A DNA stretch of 64,000 nt, from assembly GCA_965220415.1 (NCBI GenBank), contig OZ244829.1:372001-436000 (forward strand), given 5' to 3'. How positions within the stretch are numbered: position 1 is the first letter of the stretch; the number at the start of each line of letters is the position of its first letter. Below the pieces are notes generated by a model that did not search any database, had not been told where the DNA came from, and saw only the letters and a list, made by a program, of their open reading frames with translations. Both the position numbers and the translations under genes were made by a program. This DNA is from JAJDTR01 sp965220415. GTDB lineage: Bacteria; Poribacteria; WGA-4E; JAJDTR01. Below are positions 34,915-43,371 of the stretch, piece by piece.

Positions 34915-36885
34915 TCAATAAAAACTATAGACAGAGGAGCGGAGGATGAGGCTAACCATGGGCCAGAAACAGCCGAGGAGGGCTTCGCCGAGAACCAAGC
35001 CGACAAAGAAGGGAATCGCGCGACGATACGCTTTTACCCCACCATGCTTGAGTATTATCCACTTGGCTGTCATGGCGATGACTAGCGGCAGCCAGAGCAC
35101 GTTGATGATTAGGGTACCGGGGGCAACGCCGATGACGTATCCTGCCGGGTGAAGCGGACACCAAACAAATCGCGATCGGAGAAGCATGATGCCCAGATTG
35201 AAGACAAATGCCATGCCGAGGATAGACATTGCAAACCAATCTGTGGACTTCGGATTGATTAACCACGCGGAAAGGAAGTTGTACGCTTCCGTTCCGCCGG
35301 AGTGAATCTGCTCGGATCCGGAGACGATTCCTTCGTCGTAGACGGCATAAGGAAAAAGGATTAACGTGGAGACGACGCCTACCACGCTGGCAATCACCAA
35401 CGCGGCAAACATGGTTCGCGTGCGAATGCCGGTGAGTTCCGCCAGTTTGAAGGCTTCGAGCTGATCCGGCATAGGGTGGGTGCGAAATGAGGCGTAGCTG
35501 GCTCCGCTAAGCCAGTTCATCAGGGAGAGCATCGTCAAATTGCCTGGCCTTAACCGTTGTGTGCCAATCATTGCTATCATCAGATATTGGGGAGTCGTGT
35601 AGCCGATGGCGTGAATCGGAGGACCCAACTCGGCGCGCATTCGGGTAACGCCGACGACAATCAGTAGATAGATGGCGATAAAGAGCGCATATCCCCAGAT
35701 CGACATGCCGCCTTTCACGCAGATCAGCATCAGCAGAATTATGCACAGACCGAATGTCACGACCGCGGTTCGATACGAGATTGGTTCGCCGGAGTCGTCT
35801 TCCCGGCTGGGACGAACCATGCTGGACAACACCTTGAAAAGATGCTTCCGACCGGTCAAACATGCCACGGTAAGAAGGGCAAACAGTGCACCCGCACCTT
35901 GCTCTCCCAAGAATGGATATCCCGGTAGGGTCGCGACGCCGACCATGCTTCCAACCAGCATCTGCACTTTTGCAACAAAGTAGAAAAACACGCAGGAAAA
36001 CGACAAGTCTAACGGAAGGATAAACGCGAGACCGATGAGATAAGGATGAAATCGAAGCGGCATGCTGCCCATAGCGTTCCACGGTTTCTGCGTAAAATGA
36101 ACCTTGAGATCGTACTCCTTCACTGGAATTGAGGGTAGCGTAGGGTAGAAATACTCAAGCCCGTTAAGTACGTTAATACCCGCAGCAATGCCAAAACCTA
36201 TCCATAAAAGTCGATTTCCAAAGATGGCGCCTGACCGAGTGCTGACTTCAAGGGGGATTCGGATGATGGGATATGCCAGCTTCTCGTTTTCCACCCACTG
36301 CTTTCTGATCATTATCGTCAGACAAAAGAACATCGCTATCAGCAGCAGGATAACGACCGACCACGAAAGGATGGGTACTGCCCAGTAACGCCAATAACCG
36401 CCGCTGAAGAATCCGACCTCTCCTTCGTAGAAATCCTTGACCAGTCCGGCGTCAGCGATAACAAGCCACGGCGGAAGATGCCGGAACAGTAACGCCTCCC
36501 AGTCGTTTTCAGGCGTGGCAAACCGGTGGGCGTAGGACATGACACCCATCAACCGGGGCATTGAGTCGTGCCCTGAGAACGCGCTGCCCACGGCAAGCAT
36601 TCCGTAGATGAGAAGCAAATCTCGCTGCCCCAGTGCTGCACTAGGAACCATGGCACGCACCGCCATGTTCAACCACGTGATGATCAAAATAGCGAACAAG
36701 ATGTTGACGGAAAGCGCGACAGTCGTCAAATGGGCTGTGTGCCAAATCATCTCAATGTAGGCGAGCCAGTAACTATTGGCGATAATCAGCAGTACGCCGA
36801 TTAGGATAGCTCTCTTCGTGACCGAGGTTGGCGGAGAATTTTTCACGTTATCAGGGGGTGGTGGTGGAATGGATTGGAACGGCAA
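34915..36885 (-). CDS. Large multi-pass membrane protein (DUF6785/DUF6784-like), copy 2
   Basis: A 656-residue polytopic protein, paralogous to 17860-19785. Common segments are ATPENDWEALLFRHLPPWLVIAD, IMIRKQWVENEKLAYPIIRIPLE, VTRMRAELGPPIHAIGYTTPQYLM, MPDQLEAFKLAELTGIRTR and SRFVWCPLHPAGYVIG. It begins with a TTG codon and a proline-rich cytoplasmic tail (IPPPPPDN); no clear ribosome site is seen, so the start is uncertain. A dozen or more membrane segments. Possible transporter of an unknown compound (inference). It lies upstream of the PhyH/GH36 operon on the same strand, which may indicate uptake of the substrate those enzymes process. Confidence 0.75.
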   Translation of the reverse strand: MPFQSIPPPPPDNVKNSPPTSVTKRAILIGVLLIIANSYWLAYIEMIWHTAHLTTVALSVNILFAILIITWLNMAVRAMVPSAALGQRDLLLIYGMLAVGSAFSGHDSMPRLMGVMSYAHRFATPENDWEALLFRHLPPWLVIADAGLVKDFYEGEVGFFSGGYWRYWAVPILSWSVVILLLIAMFFCLTIMIRKQWVENEKLAYPIIRIPLEVSTRSGAIFGNRLLWIGFGIAAGINVLNGLEYFYPTLPSIPVKEYDLKVHFTQKPWNAMGSMPLRFHPYLIGLAFILPLDLSFSCVFFYFVAKVQMLVGSMVGVATLPGYPFLGEQGAGALFALLTVACLTGRKHLFKVLSSMVRPSREDDSGEPISYRTAVVTFGLCIILLMLICVKGGMSIWGYALFIAIYLLIVVGVTRMRAELGPPIHAIGYTTPQYLMIAMIGTQRLRPGNLTMLSLMNWLSGASYASFRTHPMPDQLEAFKLAELTGIRTRTMFAALVIASVVGVVSTLILFPYAVYDEGIVSGSEQIHSGGTEAYNFLSAWLINPKSTDWFAMSILGMAFVFNLGIMLLRSRFVWCPLHPAGYVIGVAPGTLIINVLWLPLVIAMTAKWIILKHGGVKAYRRAIPFFVGLVLGEALLGCFWPMVSLILRSSVYSFY

Positions 36886-37042
36886 AGAAAATGCGTGCGA
36901 GCGACGATCGAAACGTGGAAAAATCAGGTTTCAGTGGTCGTTGGCTACTTACCGGCGCTAACTGATAGGCGATTCTTGACACGTGGTGCGTAAGAAAAGA
37001 AGTGATTGGGAGAAAACGCGGAATCTGGTAAGCCGTGCCCCT

Positions 37043-38206
37043 TTATTTCTCCTTAAATGCCGGCATCACGTCAGAGGCGAAACGGTCGAGTTGCTCCAGA
37101 ATGGCATTCTGGGGCATCCCAATCGTGTTGTTGAGAGTAATTTGCTCAAGACCGGGAAGTCGTTGCTGAACGTCCATCAATTTTTCGATAATTAGATCGG
37201 GTGGACCGCATAGCCAAGAACCGGCTTTAATGGCGTCTTTTAGCGTAGGGAGGCCAGCGTTTTTAACCCGCAGCGGATCCGCCGTTGCTGCGATCTGCTC
37301 ATCTGTTAATCCTCCTACGAATCCGAGCGGAGCGAACATCTTCACGTTCTCTTCGAAATATTTGGTTGCCTCCTCTATCGCCTGTTCTTCGGTGTCGGCA
37401 ATATAGCAGGAGAATCCCACATTGAGGTCACCGCCGCGCGGCAACTCCCTTCCGTGATTGGCTTGCACCCGCTGCCACGCATCCACGACTTTGTCCGCAG
37501 CGCCGCCTGGCGCAGCTCCTCCGCCTATCACACCTTTGATGCCATATTTTGCCATAAGATTGAGTCCGCGTTCACTGGCACTGACGATGGGTTGCCAGCA
37601 TTCCACGGGTAGGTTTAACGGTCGTGGTACGAGTGTGATTTCCTCCAATTCGTAGCCGCGATAAGGCACTTTGGGCGGAATGTCGTAATACTTACCGTGG
37701 TGAGAGAATGATGGCTCGTTGAATGCCTTGAAGATAACCTCTATCTGCTCTTCGAATAGTTCGCGATTGGCATCTTTATCGAGCAAGGGCGCGCCGAAAA
37801 CTTCGACTTCGCGTGTGTGATAGCCGCGGCCAATGCCGAACACGATGCGTCCACCTGTGAGAATATCGGCGGTGGCGTAATCCTCCGCTAGTCGAAGCGG
37901 ATGCCACATGGGCGGAATATTGAAAGCACTGCCGATTTTGAGTTTCTTTGTCAGGTGCGCGAGATGGACGCCTAGCATTAGGATGTTTGAGATACACTCA
38001 TATCCTTCACGCTGGAAGTGGTGTTCCGCCAACCAAAGCGTGTCGTAATCGTTGCGGTCCATGCATTGTGCGATGGCTTCTGTTTTGGCGTACACTGTGG
38101 CAAGATGTTCGTTAGGTAGCCAATACGAATTAACGGGAGGGGCGTCGTAGCCAACCTCCGGCAGGTCAACGTGGCCCGCGAAGAGCGTGCCGAACTTTGT
38201 TATCAT
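37043..38206 (-). CDS. Luciferase-like flavin monooxygenase
   Basis: A 387-residue TIM-barrel protein of the bacterial luciferase/LLM superfamily. YDTLWLAEHHFQREGYECISNILML, KLKIGSAFNIPPMWHPLRLAEDYATADILTGGRIVFGIGRGYHTREVEVFG and PDLIIEKLMDVQQRLPG are characteristic. The AEHHF motif and the GRG(Y/F) loop mark the FMNH2 or F420 binding side. It catalyses oxygenation of an unknown substrate with reduced flavin. Cytoplasmic. It stands alone between a family B repeat and the membrane protein gene. A second oxygen-dependent enzyme class in this oxygenase-rich region. Confidence 0.88.
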   Translation of the reverse strand: MITKFGTLFAGHVDLPEVGYDAPPVNSYWLPNEHLATVYAKTEAIAQCMDRNDYDTLWLAEHHFQREGYECISNILMLGVHLAHLTKKLKIGSAFNIPPMWHPLRLAEDYATADILTGGRIVFGIGRGYHTREVEVFGAPLLDKDANRELFEEQIEVIFKAFNEPSFSHHGKYYDIPPKVPYRGYELEEITLVPRPLNLPVECWQPIVSASERGLNLMAKYGIKGVIGGGAAPGGAADKVVDAWQRVQANHGRELPRGGDLNVGFSCYIADTEEQAIEEATKYFEENVKMFAPLGFVGGLTDEQIAATADPLRVKNAGLPTLKDAIKAGSWLCGPPDLIIEKLMDVQQRLPGLEQITLNNTIGMPQNAILEQLDRFASDVMPAFKEK

Positions 38207-38265
38207 ATTGATATCTCTAAAATCGCTGTGTTTACGGACATTTTAATTGACGGTCTGGATTATCT

Positions 38266-38426
38266 TACCCAAGTTGTCACCTTTGCTCATTAAGGGCACA
38301 GAAACCGAGTTTTTTCCAACGTGGAAACGCGAGATTGACGAAAAGCAGAATAATTTACCTATAATTCAGCAAACGTGGACCAAAAACTCGGTTTCTCCGT
38401 TATAGGTAGCAACTTGCGTTATCTTC
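38266..38426. mobile_element. Palindromic repeat family B, copy 3
   Basis: Ends TTACCCAAGTTG and CAACTTGCGTTA, inner arms GAAACCGAGTTTTTTCC and AAAAACTCGGTTTCTC. Same layout as 5573-5730, including TTTACCTATAATTCAGC in the middle, which serves as an empty-site reference for the nested copy at 40112. Confidence 0.7.
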
Positions 38427-38488
38427 CTAAATCAAACAAGACACGAATCGCCACTACACAAGGAATTGCAAAAATGTGAATCCACTGA

Positions 38489-39964
38489 TTAAAGGTCGTC
38501 CCAAATATGCTCGAATCCGGGATGAGTTACAGGTCCCTTCAGCAAGAGGTCGTTTGTTTCCTCCATGTGCGCCCTCAATTGAGCTTTGAAGGACTTTGCG
38601 TGTTCCTCATAGTCTGGATGGCATGGCTCCCAGCCGGACAGTCCCGTGAAATCCACATCACCGAAGCCGAACATCTTTCGTGTAGAAGCGAGATTATTCT
38701 GTTCGTGCGGATCGGACTGGAGGTCGTATAACTCTTCGATCCCCTTGAATCCCGTTAACAGTTCCGTAAGCACTTCGCGAGCGGATCTGTTTTGCGGATA
38801 CAGGAGATGCTTGTGGGTGTCAAAATTCATAAGGTACTTGAATCGCTCCGTCCTAATTCCCCGTATCGGTATATATTGACCGTGCCACGTGTTCTCCGCA
38901 TAGATGCACTCCCGTCGTTGGTAGGCGCGATGTTGAAGCATTGGAAGGAAGGAGCGTCCATCAATGTCACTCGGCGCATCGCCTCCGGCAATCTCGGCAA
39001 GTGTAGGCAGAAAGTCGACATTGCTAAGCAGGGCATCACTCGTTGTTCCCGGACGGAAGTTTTCAGGATAGCGCATAATTAGAGCGCACTCGATACCCGC
39101 ATCGTATAACGATCCCTTGGCGCGCGGCACCTCGATTCCGTGATCCGTCGTGAAGATGACAAGCGTATTTCTGTCTAGCCCGGTGGCGCTGAGTTTGTCG
39201 AGGATTCGTCCCACCGCGACATCAATAACGCACGTGATAAGACTGTTCAGTTCCGCGATATCTTCGCGGATTCCGCGTCGGTCCGGGAGGTATGGCAATG
39301 CCTGAACCTCATCCGGATCGTAGTCGCGAAAATAGGGGTCGCACGGATTGTCAACCGGACGGACTACCTGACCTTCGTACTTGGGAGCGTCTACACGATG
39401 GACATACCTCGGTTTGAAACGCGGTACGGGCAAGTTGTCGGGCCAATTCTCCAGCCCGCCGCGCGGCGTCATGGAGTGCGCCTCGGTGAACCCGACATCC
39501 ATGTAGAATGGTCCATCTTCCTCACCATAATTGTCGAGAAACTGTTGAACACGCGGCGCTACATCCATGGCGCTAATCGTGGAGTTTGGAAATCCGTACT
39601 CGGTATGCTGATAGCCGAGATCTTTCGGATCGATGGCTTCGTGCTGAAAACCGAAGAGATGGGTATCGTAACCGAGCGCGTTCATGTGCATCGGCAGCGT
39701 CTGGAGCCCATCGTTCATTTTCCAACCCAAGTGTGTCTGGCCGATTGCACCGTGGTTTACGGGATAAAGTCCTGTCATGCGGCTGCATCTGCTCGGTGCA
39801 CAATACGGCGCGGTCGAGAAAAACTGATCGAATCGGACGCCTTCACCTGCCAAGCGGTCAATGTTCGGTGTTTCGACGCCTCGATCGTAGCATCCGAGAT
39901 GACGTCCGATGTCGTGGCAGTGAATAACCATAATGTTGGGACAACGTTGAGAGGGATTGGACAT
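38489..39964 (-). CDS. Sulfatase (formylglycine-dependent)
   Basis: A 491-residue arylsulfatase-superfamily enzyme. The sulfatase signature is CAPSRCSRMTG, with Cys55 as the residue expected to be converted to formylglycine by a maturase. N-terminal metal ligands are in IMVIHCHDIGRH (Asp18) and the second metal site in FTTDHGIEVPRAKGSLYDAG. DVGFTEAHSM and EELYDLQSDPHEQNNLA are typical. No signal peptide is obvious, so it may be cytoplasmic or use another route. It would remove sulfate esters from sulfated sugars, which fits the glycosidases nearby. No maturase is in the window. Confidence 0.9.
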   Translation of the reverse strand: MSNPSQRCPNIMVIHCHDIGRHLGCYDRGVETPNIDRLAGEGVRFDQFFSTAPYCAPSRCSRMTGLYPVNHGAIGQTHLGWKMNDGLQTLPMHMNALGYDTHLFGFQHEAIDPKDLGYQHTEYGFPNSTISAMDVAPRVQQFLDNYGEEDGPFYMDVGFTEAHSMTPRGGLENWPDNLPVPRFKPRYVHRVDAPKYEGQVVRPVDNPCDPYFRDYDPDEVQALPYLPDRRGIREDIAELNSLITCVIDVAVGRILDKLSATGLDRNTLVIFTTDHGIEVPRAKGSLYDAGIECALIMRYPENFRPGTTSDALLSNVDFLPTLAEIAGGDAPSDIDGRSFLPMLQHRAYQRRECIYAENTWHGQYIPIRGIRTERFKYLMNFDTHKHLLYPQNRSAREVLTELLTGFKGIEELYDLQSDPHEQNNLASTRKMFGFGDVDFTGLSGWEPCHPDYEEHAKSFKAQLRAHMEETNDLLLKGPVTHPGFEHIWDDL

Positions 39965-40111
39965 CGGGAGTGCCTTTCGAAGAATATGATGTGAAAATCG
40001 GTGACGTGAAAAAAGCAGTGGTTAGTCGCTAGTGAGAAAAGTTAAAAACACGGATTGAAAAAACAATGCACAAGAGAGACATTGATCGATACAAATTAGA
40101 TACGGAGATCT

Positions 40112-40481
40112 TGACCCAAGTTGCCAGTCTTGTTGGACAGAGGCACAGAAAGCGAGTTTTTACCGACGTGGAAACACGAGTTTGACGAAAAATCCGACCG
40201 ATTTACCTATTATTTAGAGCCTGTTTGAAAAGTACATTTGTAGGGTGCGCACCGCGCACCAGCCTCTAAAAGCCCAGAGGGGCGGAAGGTGTATAGAAAC
40301 GCCAAAGTCCCGTGCGCCTAAGCCCTAGCGGGGCGACAGGTACGCAGAAGACAGATATAAAAACGCGAAAAAACTTCCTACAAATGACCAAAATTGCTTT
40401 GCTACCGATTATTCAAACAGGCTCTTAGCGAATGTGAACCAAAAAACTCGGTTTCTCCGTTATAGGCAGCAATTACATTAG
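40112..40481. mobile_element. Palindromic repeat family B, copy 4, split by a MITE
   Basis: Left part 40112-40216 (GACCCAAGTTGCC, GAAAGCGAGTTTTTACC) and right part 40425-40481 (GCGAATGTGAACC, AAAAAACTCGGTTTCTCC, GGCAGCAA). Removing the MITE and one TTA restores the spacing found in copies 1 and 3 exactly. Confidence 0.8.
40217..40424 (+). mobile_element. MITE family A, full-length nested copy
   Basis: 208 bp, ends GAGCCTGTTTGAA and TTCAAACAGGCTC, flanked by TTA at 40214-40216 and 40425-40427. Same length as the copy at 61319-61526. Inserted into a family B element. Confidence 0.88.
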
Positions 40482-40493
40482 TTAATACTCGAT

Positions 40494-41417
40494 TCAACCA
40501 AAACGTGGAGCAACACCGGCGATATCCGCGACAATGGTTTCAAGCTCCGCCAACTCATCAGGAGTAAATTGGGCATCAAGCGCGCCGACATCTTCCACCA
40601 ATCGACTTGGGCGCCGGGTTCCCATGATCGCCACGCTCACGAGCGGATTGGCGAGTGTCCACGCCAGCGCCAGTTGGGAGAGTGTCAACCCTCTCCCGCT
40701 GGCGAACTCTCTCAATCTCTCCACCACGGCTAAATTCGTAGGTAGGTTTTCCGGGGCGTATAAATTGTTATGAGTCCGCACGTCATCGGGGGGAAGTTCG
40801 GTGTTCCTAGTAATAGCGCCGCTAAGGAGTCCTTGAGCGAGCGGACTGTATGCCATGATACCGATACCGAGGTCTTCACAGGTCGGAAATACGGTCTCTT
40901 GCCAATATCGATCGAATAGGCTGTAGCCCAGTTGATTGGTAGCGAGTTTAACCCTGCCAACAGATGCCTGTAGCAAACGGCTATCCCAATTGGTGACGCC
41001 CACGGCGCGTGCCTTGCCAGATTCCTTGACCTGAATCAATCCGTCGAGGATTTCATCTACGGGAGTATTTACATCGGGAAAGATGACGTAAAGGTCGGCG
41101 AAATCCGTGCGCAAATTTTTTAAGCTTCCCTCAATGTTGGCAAATAGATTTGCTTTTGTGTAAGGACGTCGCTGAGATTTGGTGATGAGGAATATTTCGT
41201 GGCGTCGAGAGCAAAATTCCTCGCCAAACCAAACCTCGGTATAGCCGTAGTATGGGGCGCCGTCAATGAGAGTGATGCCGAGGTCAAACGCTGTGCGCAC
41301 GGCGGTCACGGCTGTCTCCCGATCAACGGTTCCGTAGGCAGTTCCGCCTAGAGTCCAACCGCCCAACCCTAAAACCGGTACTTCAATCTCGGCGCTACCC
41401 AACTGACGATATAGCAT
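40494..41417 (-). CDS. Aldo/keto reductase with substituted catalytic His
   Basis: A 307-residue AKR TIM-barrel. The tetrad positions are Asp52 and Tyr57 (LIDGAPYYGYTE) and Lys80 (FLITKSQ), but the usual His (YxIHxPD) is Phe113 in DLYVIFPDVNTP. NPLVSVAIMGTRRPSRLVEDVGAL is the C-terminal NADPH-binding segment. The family reduces aldehydes or oxidises alcohols of sugars. Loss of the His normally lowers oxidoreductase efficiency or changes reaction type, as in steroid 5-beta-reductases where it is Glu; a Phe here is unusual. Likely cytoplasmic sugar-related enzyme. Stand-alone gene. Confidence 0.88.
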   Translation of the reverse strand: MLYRQLGSAEIEVPVLGLGGWTLGGTAYGTVDRETAVTAVRTAFDLGITLIDGAPYYGYTEVWFGEEFCSRRHEIFLITKSQRRPYTKANLFANIEGSLKNLRTDFADLYVIFPDVNTPVDEILDGLIQVKESGKARAVGVTNWDSRLLQASVGRVKLATNQLGYSLFDRYWQETVFPTCEDLGIGIMAYSPLAQGLLSGAITRNTELPPDDVRTHNNLYAPENLPTNLAVVERLREFASGRGLTLSQLALAWTLANPLVSVAIMGTRRPSRLVEDVGALDAQFTPDELAELETIVADIAGVAPRFG

Positions 41418-41654
41418 GTGTTTTCTTTTCCCTGAACGCTACGTCTGCTTCATATCTTTAATATTTATTGTACTTAGCTTCCGCATTATTGAGCACCTAA
41501 AAGTTTAATTTCTCAGTTGGCCGTATCCCGCATCCTGATTGACAGCATGCCATTATCCCTGTCGGAATAATTCCCTCATCAAGTGACACTCATTTTTTGC
41601 TCAATGACAGGTTTTGAAAAAGCGTTCCTTCGTGGAATGGTTTCACTCCAGAGG

Positions 41655-41691
41655 ATCAAGCGAATGGATAATGAGTGCGATAGAGATTTCC
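41655..41691 (+). repeat. Micro-cassette inside a CTCCAGAGGAG hairpin
   Basis: The cassette follows CACTCCAGAGG and ends GATAGAGATTTCC, replacing the second hairpin arm that is present in the neighbouring units. Sequence beyond (AATGTCAATAGAACA) continues as in the other units. Confidence 0.7.
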
Positions 41692-41760
41692 AATGTCAAT
41701 AGAACACGATCTCTCCCCCGCGTCTGCACTCCAGAGGAGTGCAATGTCGAGTGTTACTTG

Positions 41761-42134
41761 AGAGCGTCCCATCATTCCTGTCGGAATGATTCATTCAGCA
41801 AGTAACACTCTTTTTCGCTCAATGACTAGCCGTGAAAAGCGTTCCTTCGTGGTCTGGTTTTCACTCCAGAGGAGTGAGATGTCAATAGAACATGATCCCT
41901 CCCCGCATCTGCACTCCAGAGGAGTGCAATGTCGAGTGTTACTTGAGAGAGCGTCCCATCATTCCTGTCGGAATGATTCATTCAGCAAGTAACACTCTTT
42001 TTCGCTCAATGACTAGCCGTGAAAAGCGTTCCTTCGTGGTCTGGTTTTCACTCCAGAGGAGTGAGATGTCAATAGAACATGATCCCTCCCCGCATCTGCA
42101 CTCCAGAGGAGTGCAATGTCGAGTGTTACTTGAG
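41761..42134 (+). repeat. Exact tandem duplication of a 187-bp hairpin-repeat unit
   Basis: 41761-41947 and 41948-42134 read as identical. Each unit contains CATTCCTGTCGGAATG, then CACTCCAGAGGAGTGAGATGTCAATAG-type and GCACTCCAGAGGAGTGC hairpins, then GAGTGTTACTTGAGAG. A diverged unit precedes it at about 41550-41760 and another is at 866-985. The layout resembles REP/BIME-type palindromic repeats. No REP-associated transposase is in the window. Confidence 0.85.
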
Positions 42135-42342
42135 AGCAATGAAGTTGATAATGGAAGGGCAAAACCGGTCAATCAATCGGACTCACGGTAGTACCTTGGT
42201 GATTTTTGCTCGTTTGTGGATATATACCCCAAGATTTTGCATGAGAAAATTCGAGATTGCACAAGTCTATTAGGCGGAAGATGAGTTGTAGTACAGAAGA
42301 ATCCGATTACCTGCAAAATCGGACGCGCCCTTGTAGCGCAAG

Positions 42343-42447
42343 GAATCTCTATTGGATCTCTATGGGATTTCTATCGCGCTCATTATTCATTCCCTTGATC
42401 ATTCGTTATTCACTCAGTTGATCACTCTATATTCACTCGTTTGATCT
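42343..42447 (-). repeat. Reverse-oriented micro-cassette run
   Basis: Three or more consecutive minus-strand cassette pieces: GGATCTCTATGGGATTTCT, CGCGCTCATTATTCATTCCC, TTGATCATTCG, TTATTCACTCAGTTGATCA and CTATATTCACTCGTTTGATC. Read on the minus strand they show the ATCAA start repeatedly. Confidence 0.65.
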
Positions 42448-42537
42448 GTTAGTTTGCGCCCCCACAATCTAACAGATCGTGGTACAGAAAAGGGTGTTAT
42501 TACTCACAAGGATTTGAGCCTGTTAGTCGTAACAACT

Positions 42538-43371
42538 CTAGATACCCGCGATTTTAACGCGAATGCTATAGATCGAGGTTCGAGCCGCGATAAAGAGTGT
42601 CTTGCGGTCCGCCTCTCCAAACGCGCAGTTTTCCGGTAGTTCAGGCGTGACGATGGTTCCCACGTGTTCACCCGTCGGAGAGACAATCCATGTTCCACCT
42701 GCCCCGGTAACATAGAGATTACCGGTGATATCTACCTTCATTCCATCCGCGGCACCACGCGCATCGGCTCTCATGTCGATTAGAATCCGTCCGTTCGCGA
42801 TGGAACCGTCCGATAAAACATCAAAGGCGCGTACATGCTGGTGCCTTGAATCGTCAATGTACAGAATCCGTTCGTCCGGCGAGAACGCCAGCCCGTTCGG
42901 GACACCAAAATCATCGACAAGCAGGTCAATTGATCCGTCCGGGGCAATGTGGTAAACGCCTTGAAAATCAAGTTCGCGCTCTTGGTCTGCGGGGAAACCG
43001 TAGAACGGATCGGTGAAATAGATGCTACCGTCCGATTTGACCACGACGTCGTTTGGACTATTCAAGCGCTTTCCGTCGTAACTGTCAGCAAGAACACTGA
43101 CAGTGCCGACGGTCTCTGTGCGAGAGACGCGGCGGCTTTTGTATTCACATGCAATAAGCCCTCCTTGGCGGTCAAAAGTTAGTCCATTGGCGCCGCCGCT
43201 CGGCTCACGATAGATTTCCGACGTGCCATCAAGCGTCAGTTTAAAGATTCGGTGTGCCGGAATATCGCTGAGAAAGAGGTAACCGTCAGGGTGCCAGACC
43301 GGTCCCTCCGTGAATTTGAATCCGGTGGCAACCAGTTCCGGTTCCCCGTCAAGTATGTCGGAAATTGTCAT
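42538..43371 (-). CDS. SMP-30/gluconolactonase-family protein
   Basis: A 277-residue six-bladed beta-propeller of the SMP-30/gluconolactonase/LRE family. Metal ligand and active-site segments are visible: FTEGPVW (Glu22), LNSPNDVVVKSDGSIYFTDP (Asn107/Asp108), PNGLAFSPDERILYIDDSRHQ and GAADGMKVDITGNLYVTG (Asp of ADGM). The family hydrolyses sugar lactones using a divalent metal. No signal peptide, so cytoplasmic. Its ATG overlaps the stop of the upstream PhyH gene by 4 nt (ATGA at 43368-43371). Translational coupling is therefore likely, and the PhyH product or a related sugar acid may be its substrate (inference). Confidence 0.9.
   Translation of the reverse strand: MTISDILDGEPELVATGFKFTEGPVWHPDGYLFLSDIPAHRIFKLTLDGTSEIYREPSGGANGLTFDRQGGLIACEYKSRRVSRTETVGTVSVLADSYDGKRLNSPNDVVVKSDGSIYFTDPFYGFPADQERELDFQGVYHIAPDGSIDLLVDDFGVPNGLAFSPDERILYIDDSRHQHVRAFDVLSDGSIANGRILIDMRADARGAADGMKVDITGNLYVTGAGGTWIVSPTGEHVGTIVTPELPENCAFGEADRKTLFIAARTSIYSIRVKIAGI

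Larger units (their letters stand above)
39965..40493. other. Gene-free region holding nested MITEs
   Basis: No gene. Nearly all of it is a family B repeat split by a family A MITE; both are listed separately. The 39965-40110 part is AT-rich without recognised signals. Confidence 0.6.
41418..42537. other. Gene-free region with hairpin-repeat cluster and reverse micro-cassettes
   Basis: 1.1 kb without a credible gene. It contains the CTCCAGAGGAG hairpin cluster (about 41540-42136), a micro-cassette at 41655-41691 and a run of reverse cassettes at about 42343-42447. TAACAGATCGTGGTACAG-like sequence near 42471 is related to 9950-9970. Apparent short frames here repeat the same peptide and are repeat translations. 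Confidence 0.65.

Noticed and set aside
41761..42134. Possible CRISPR array
   Set aside because: Only two long identical units with internal hairpins; no short repeats with unique spacers and no cas genes nearby.
41614..42273. Several overlapping 60-100-codon frames with repeated SLTSREKRSFVVWF-type peptide
   Set aside because: They are translations of the tandem 187-bp hairpin repeat.
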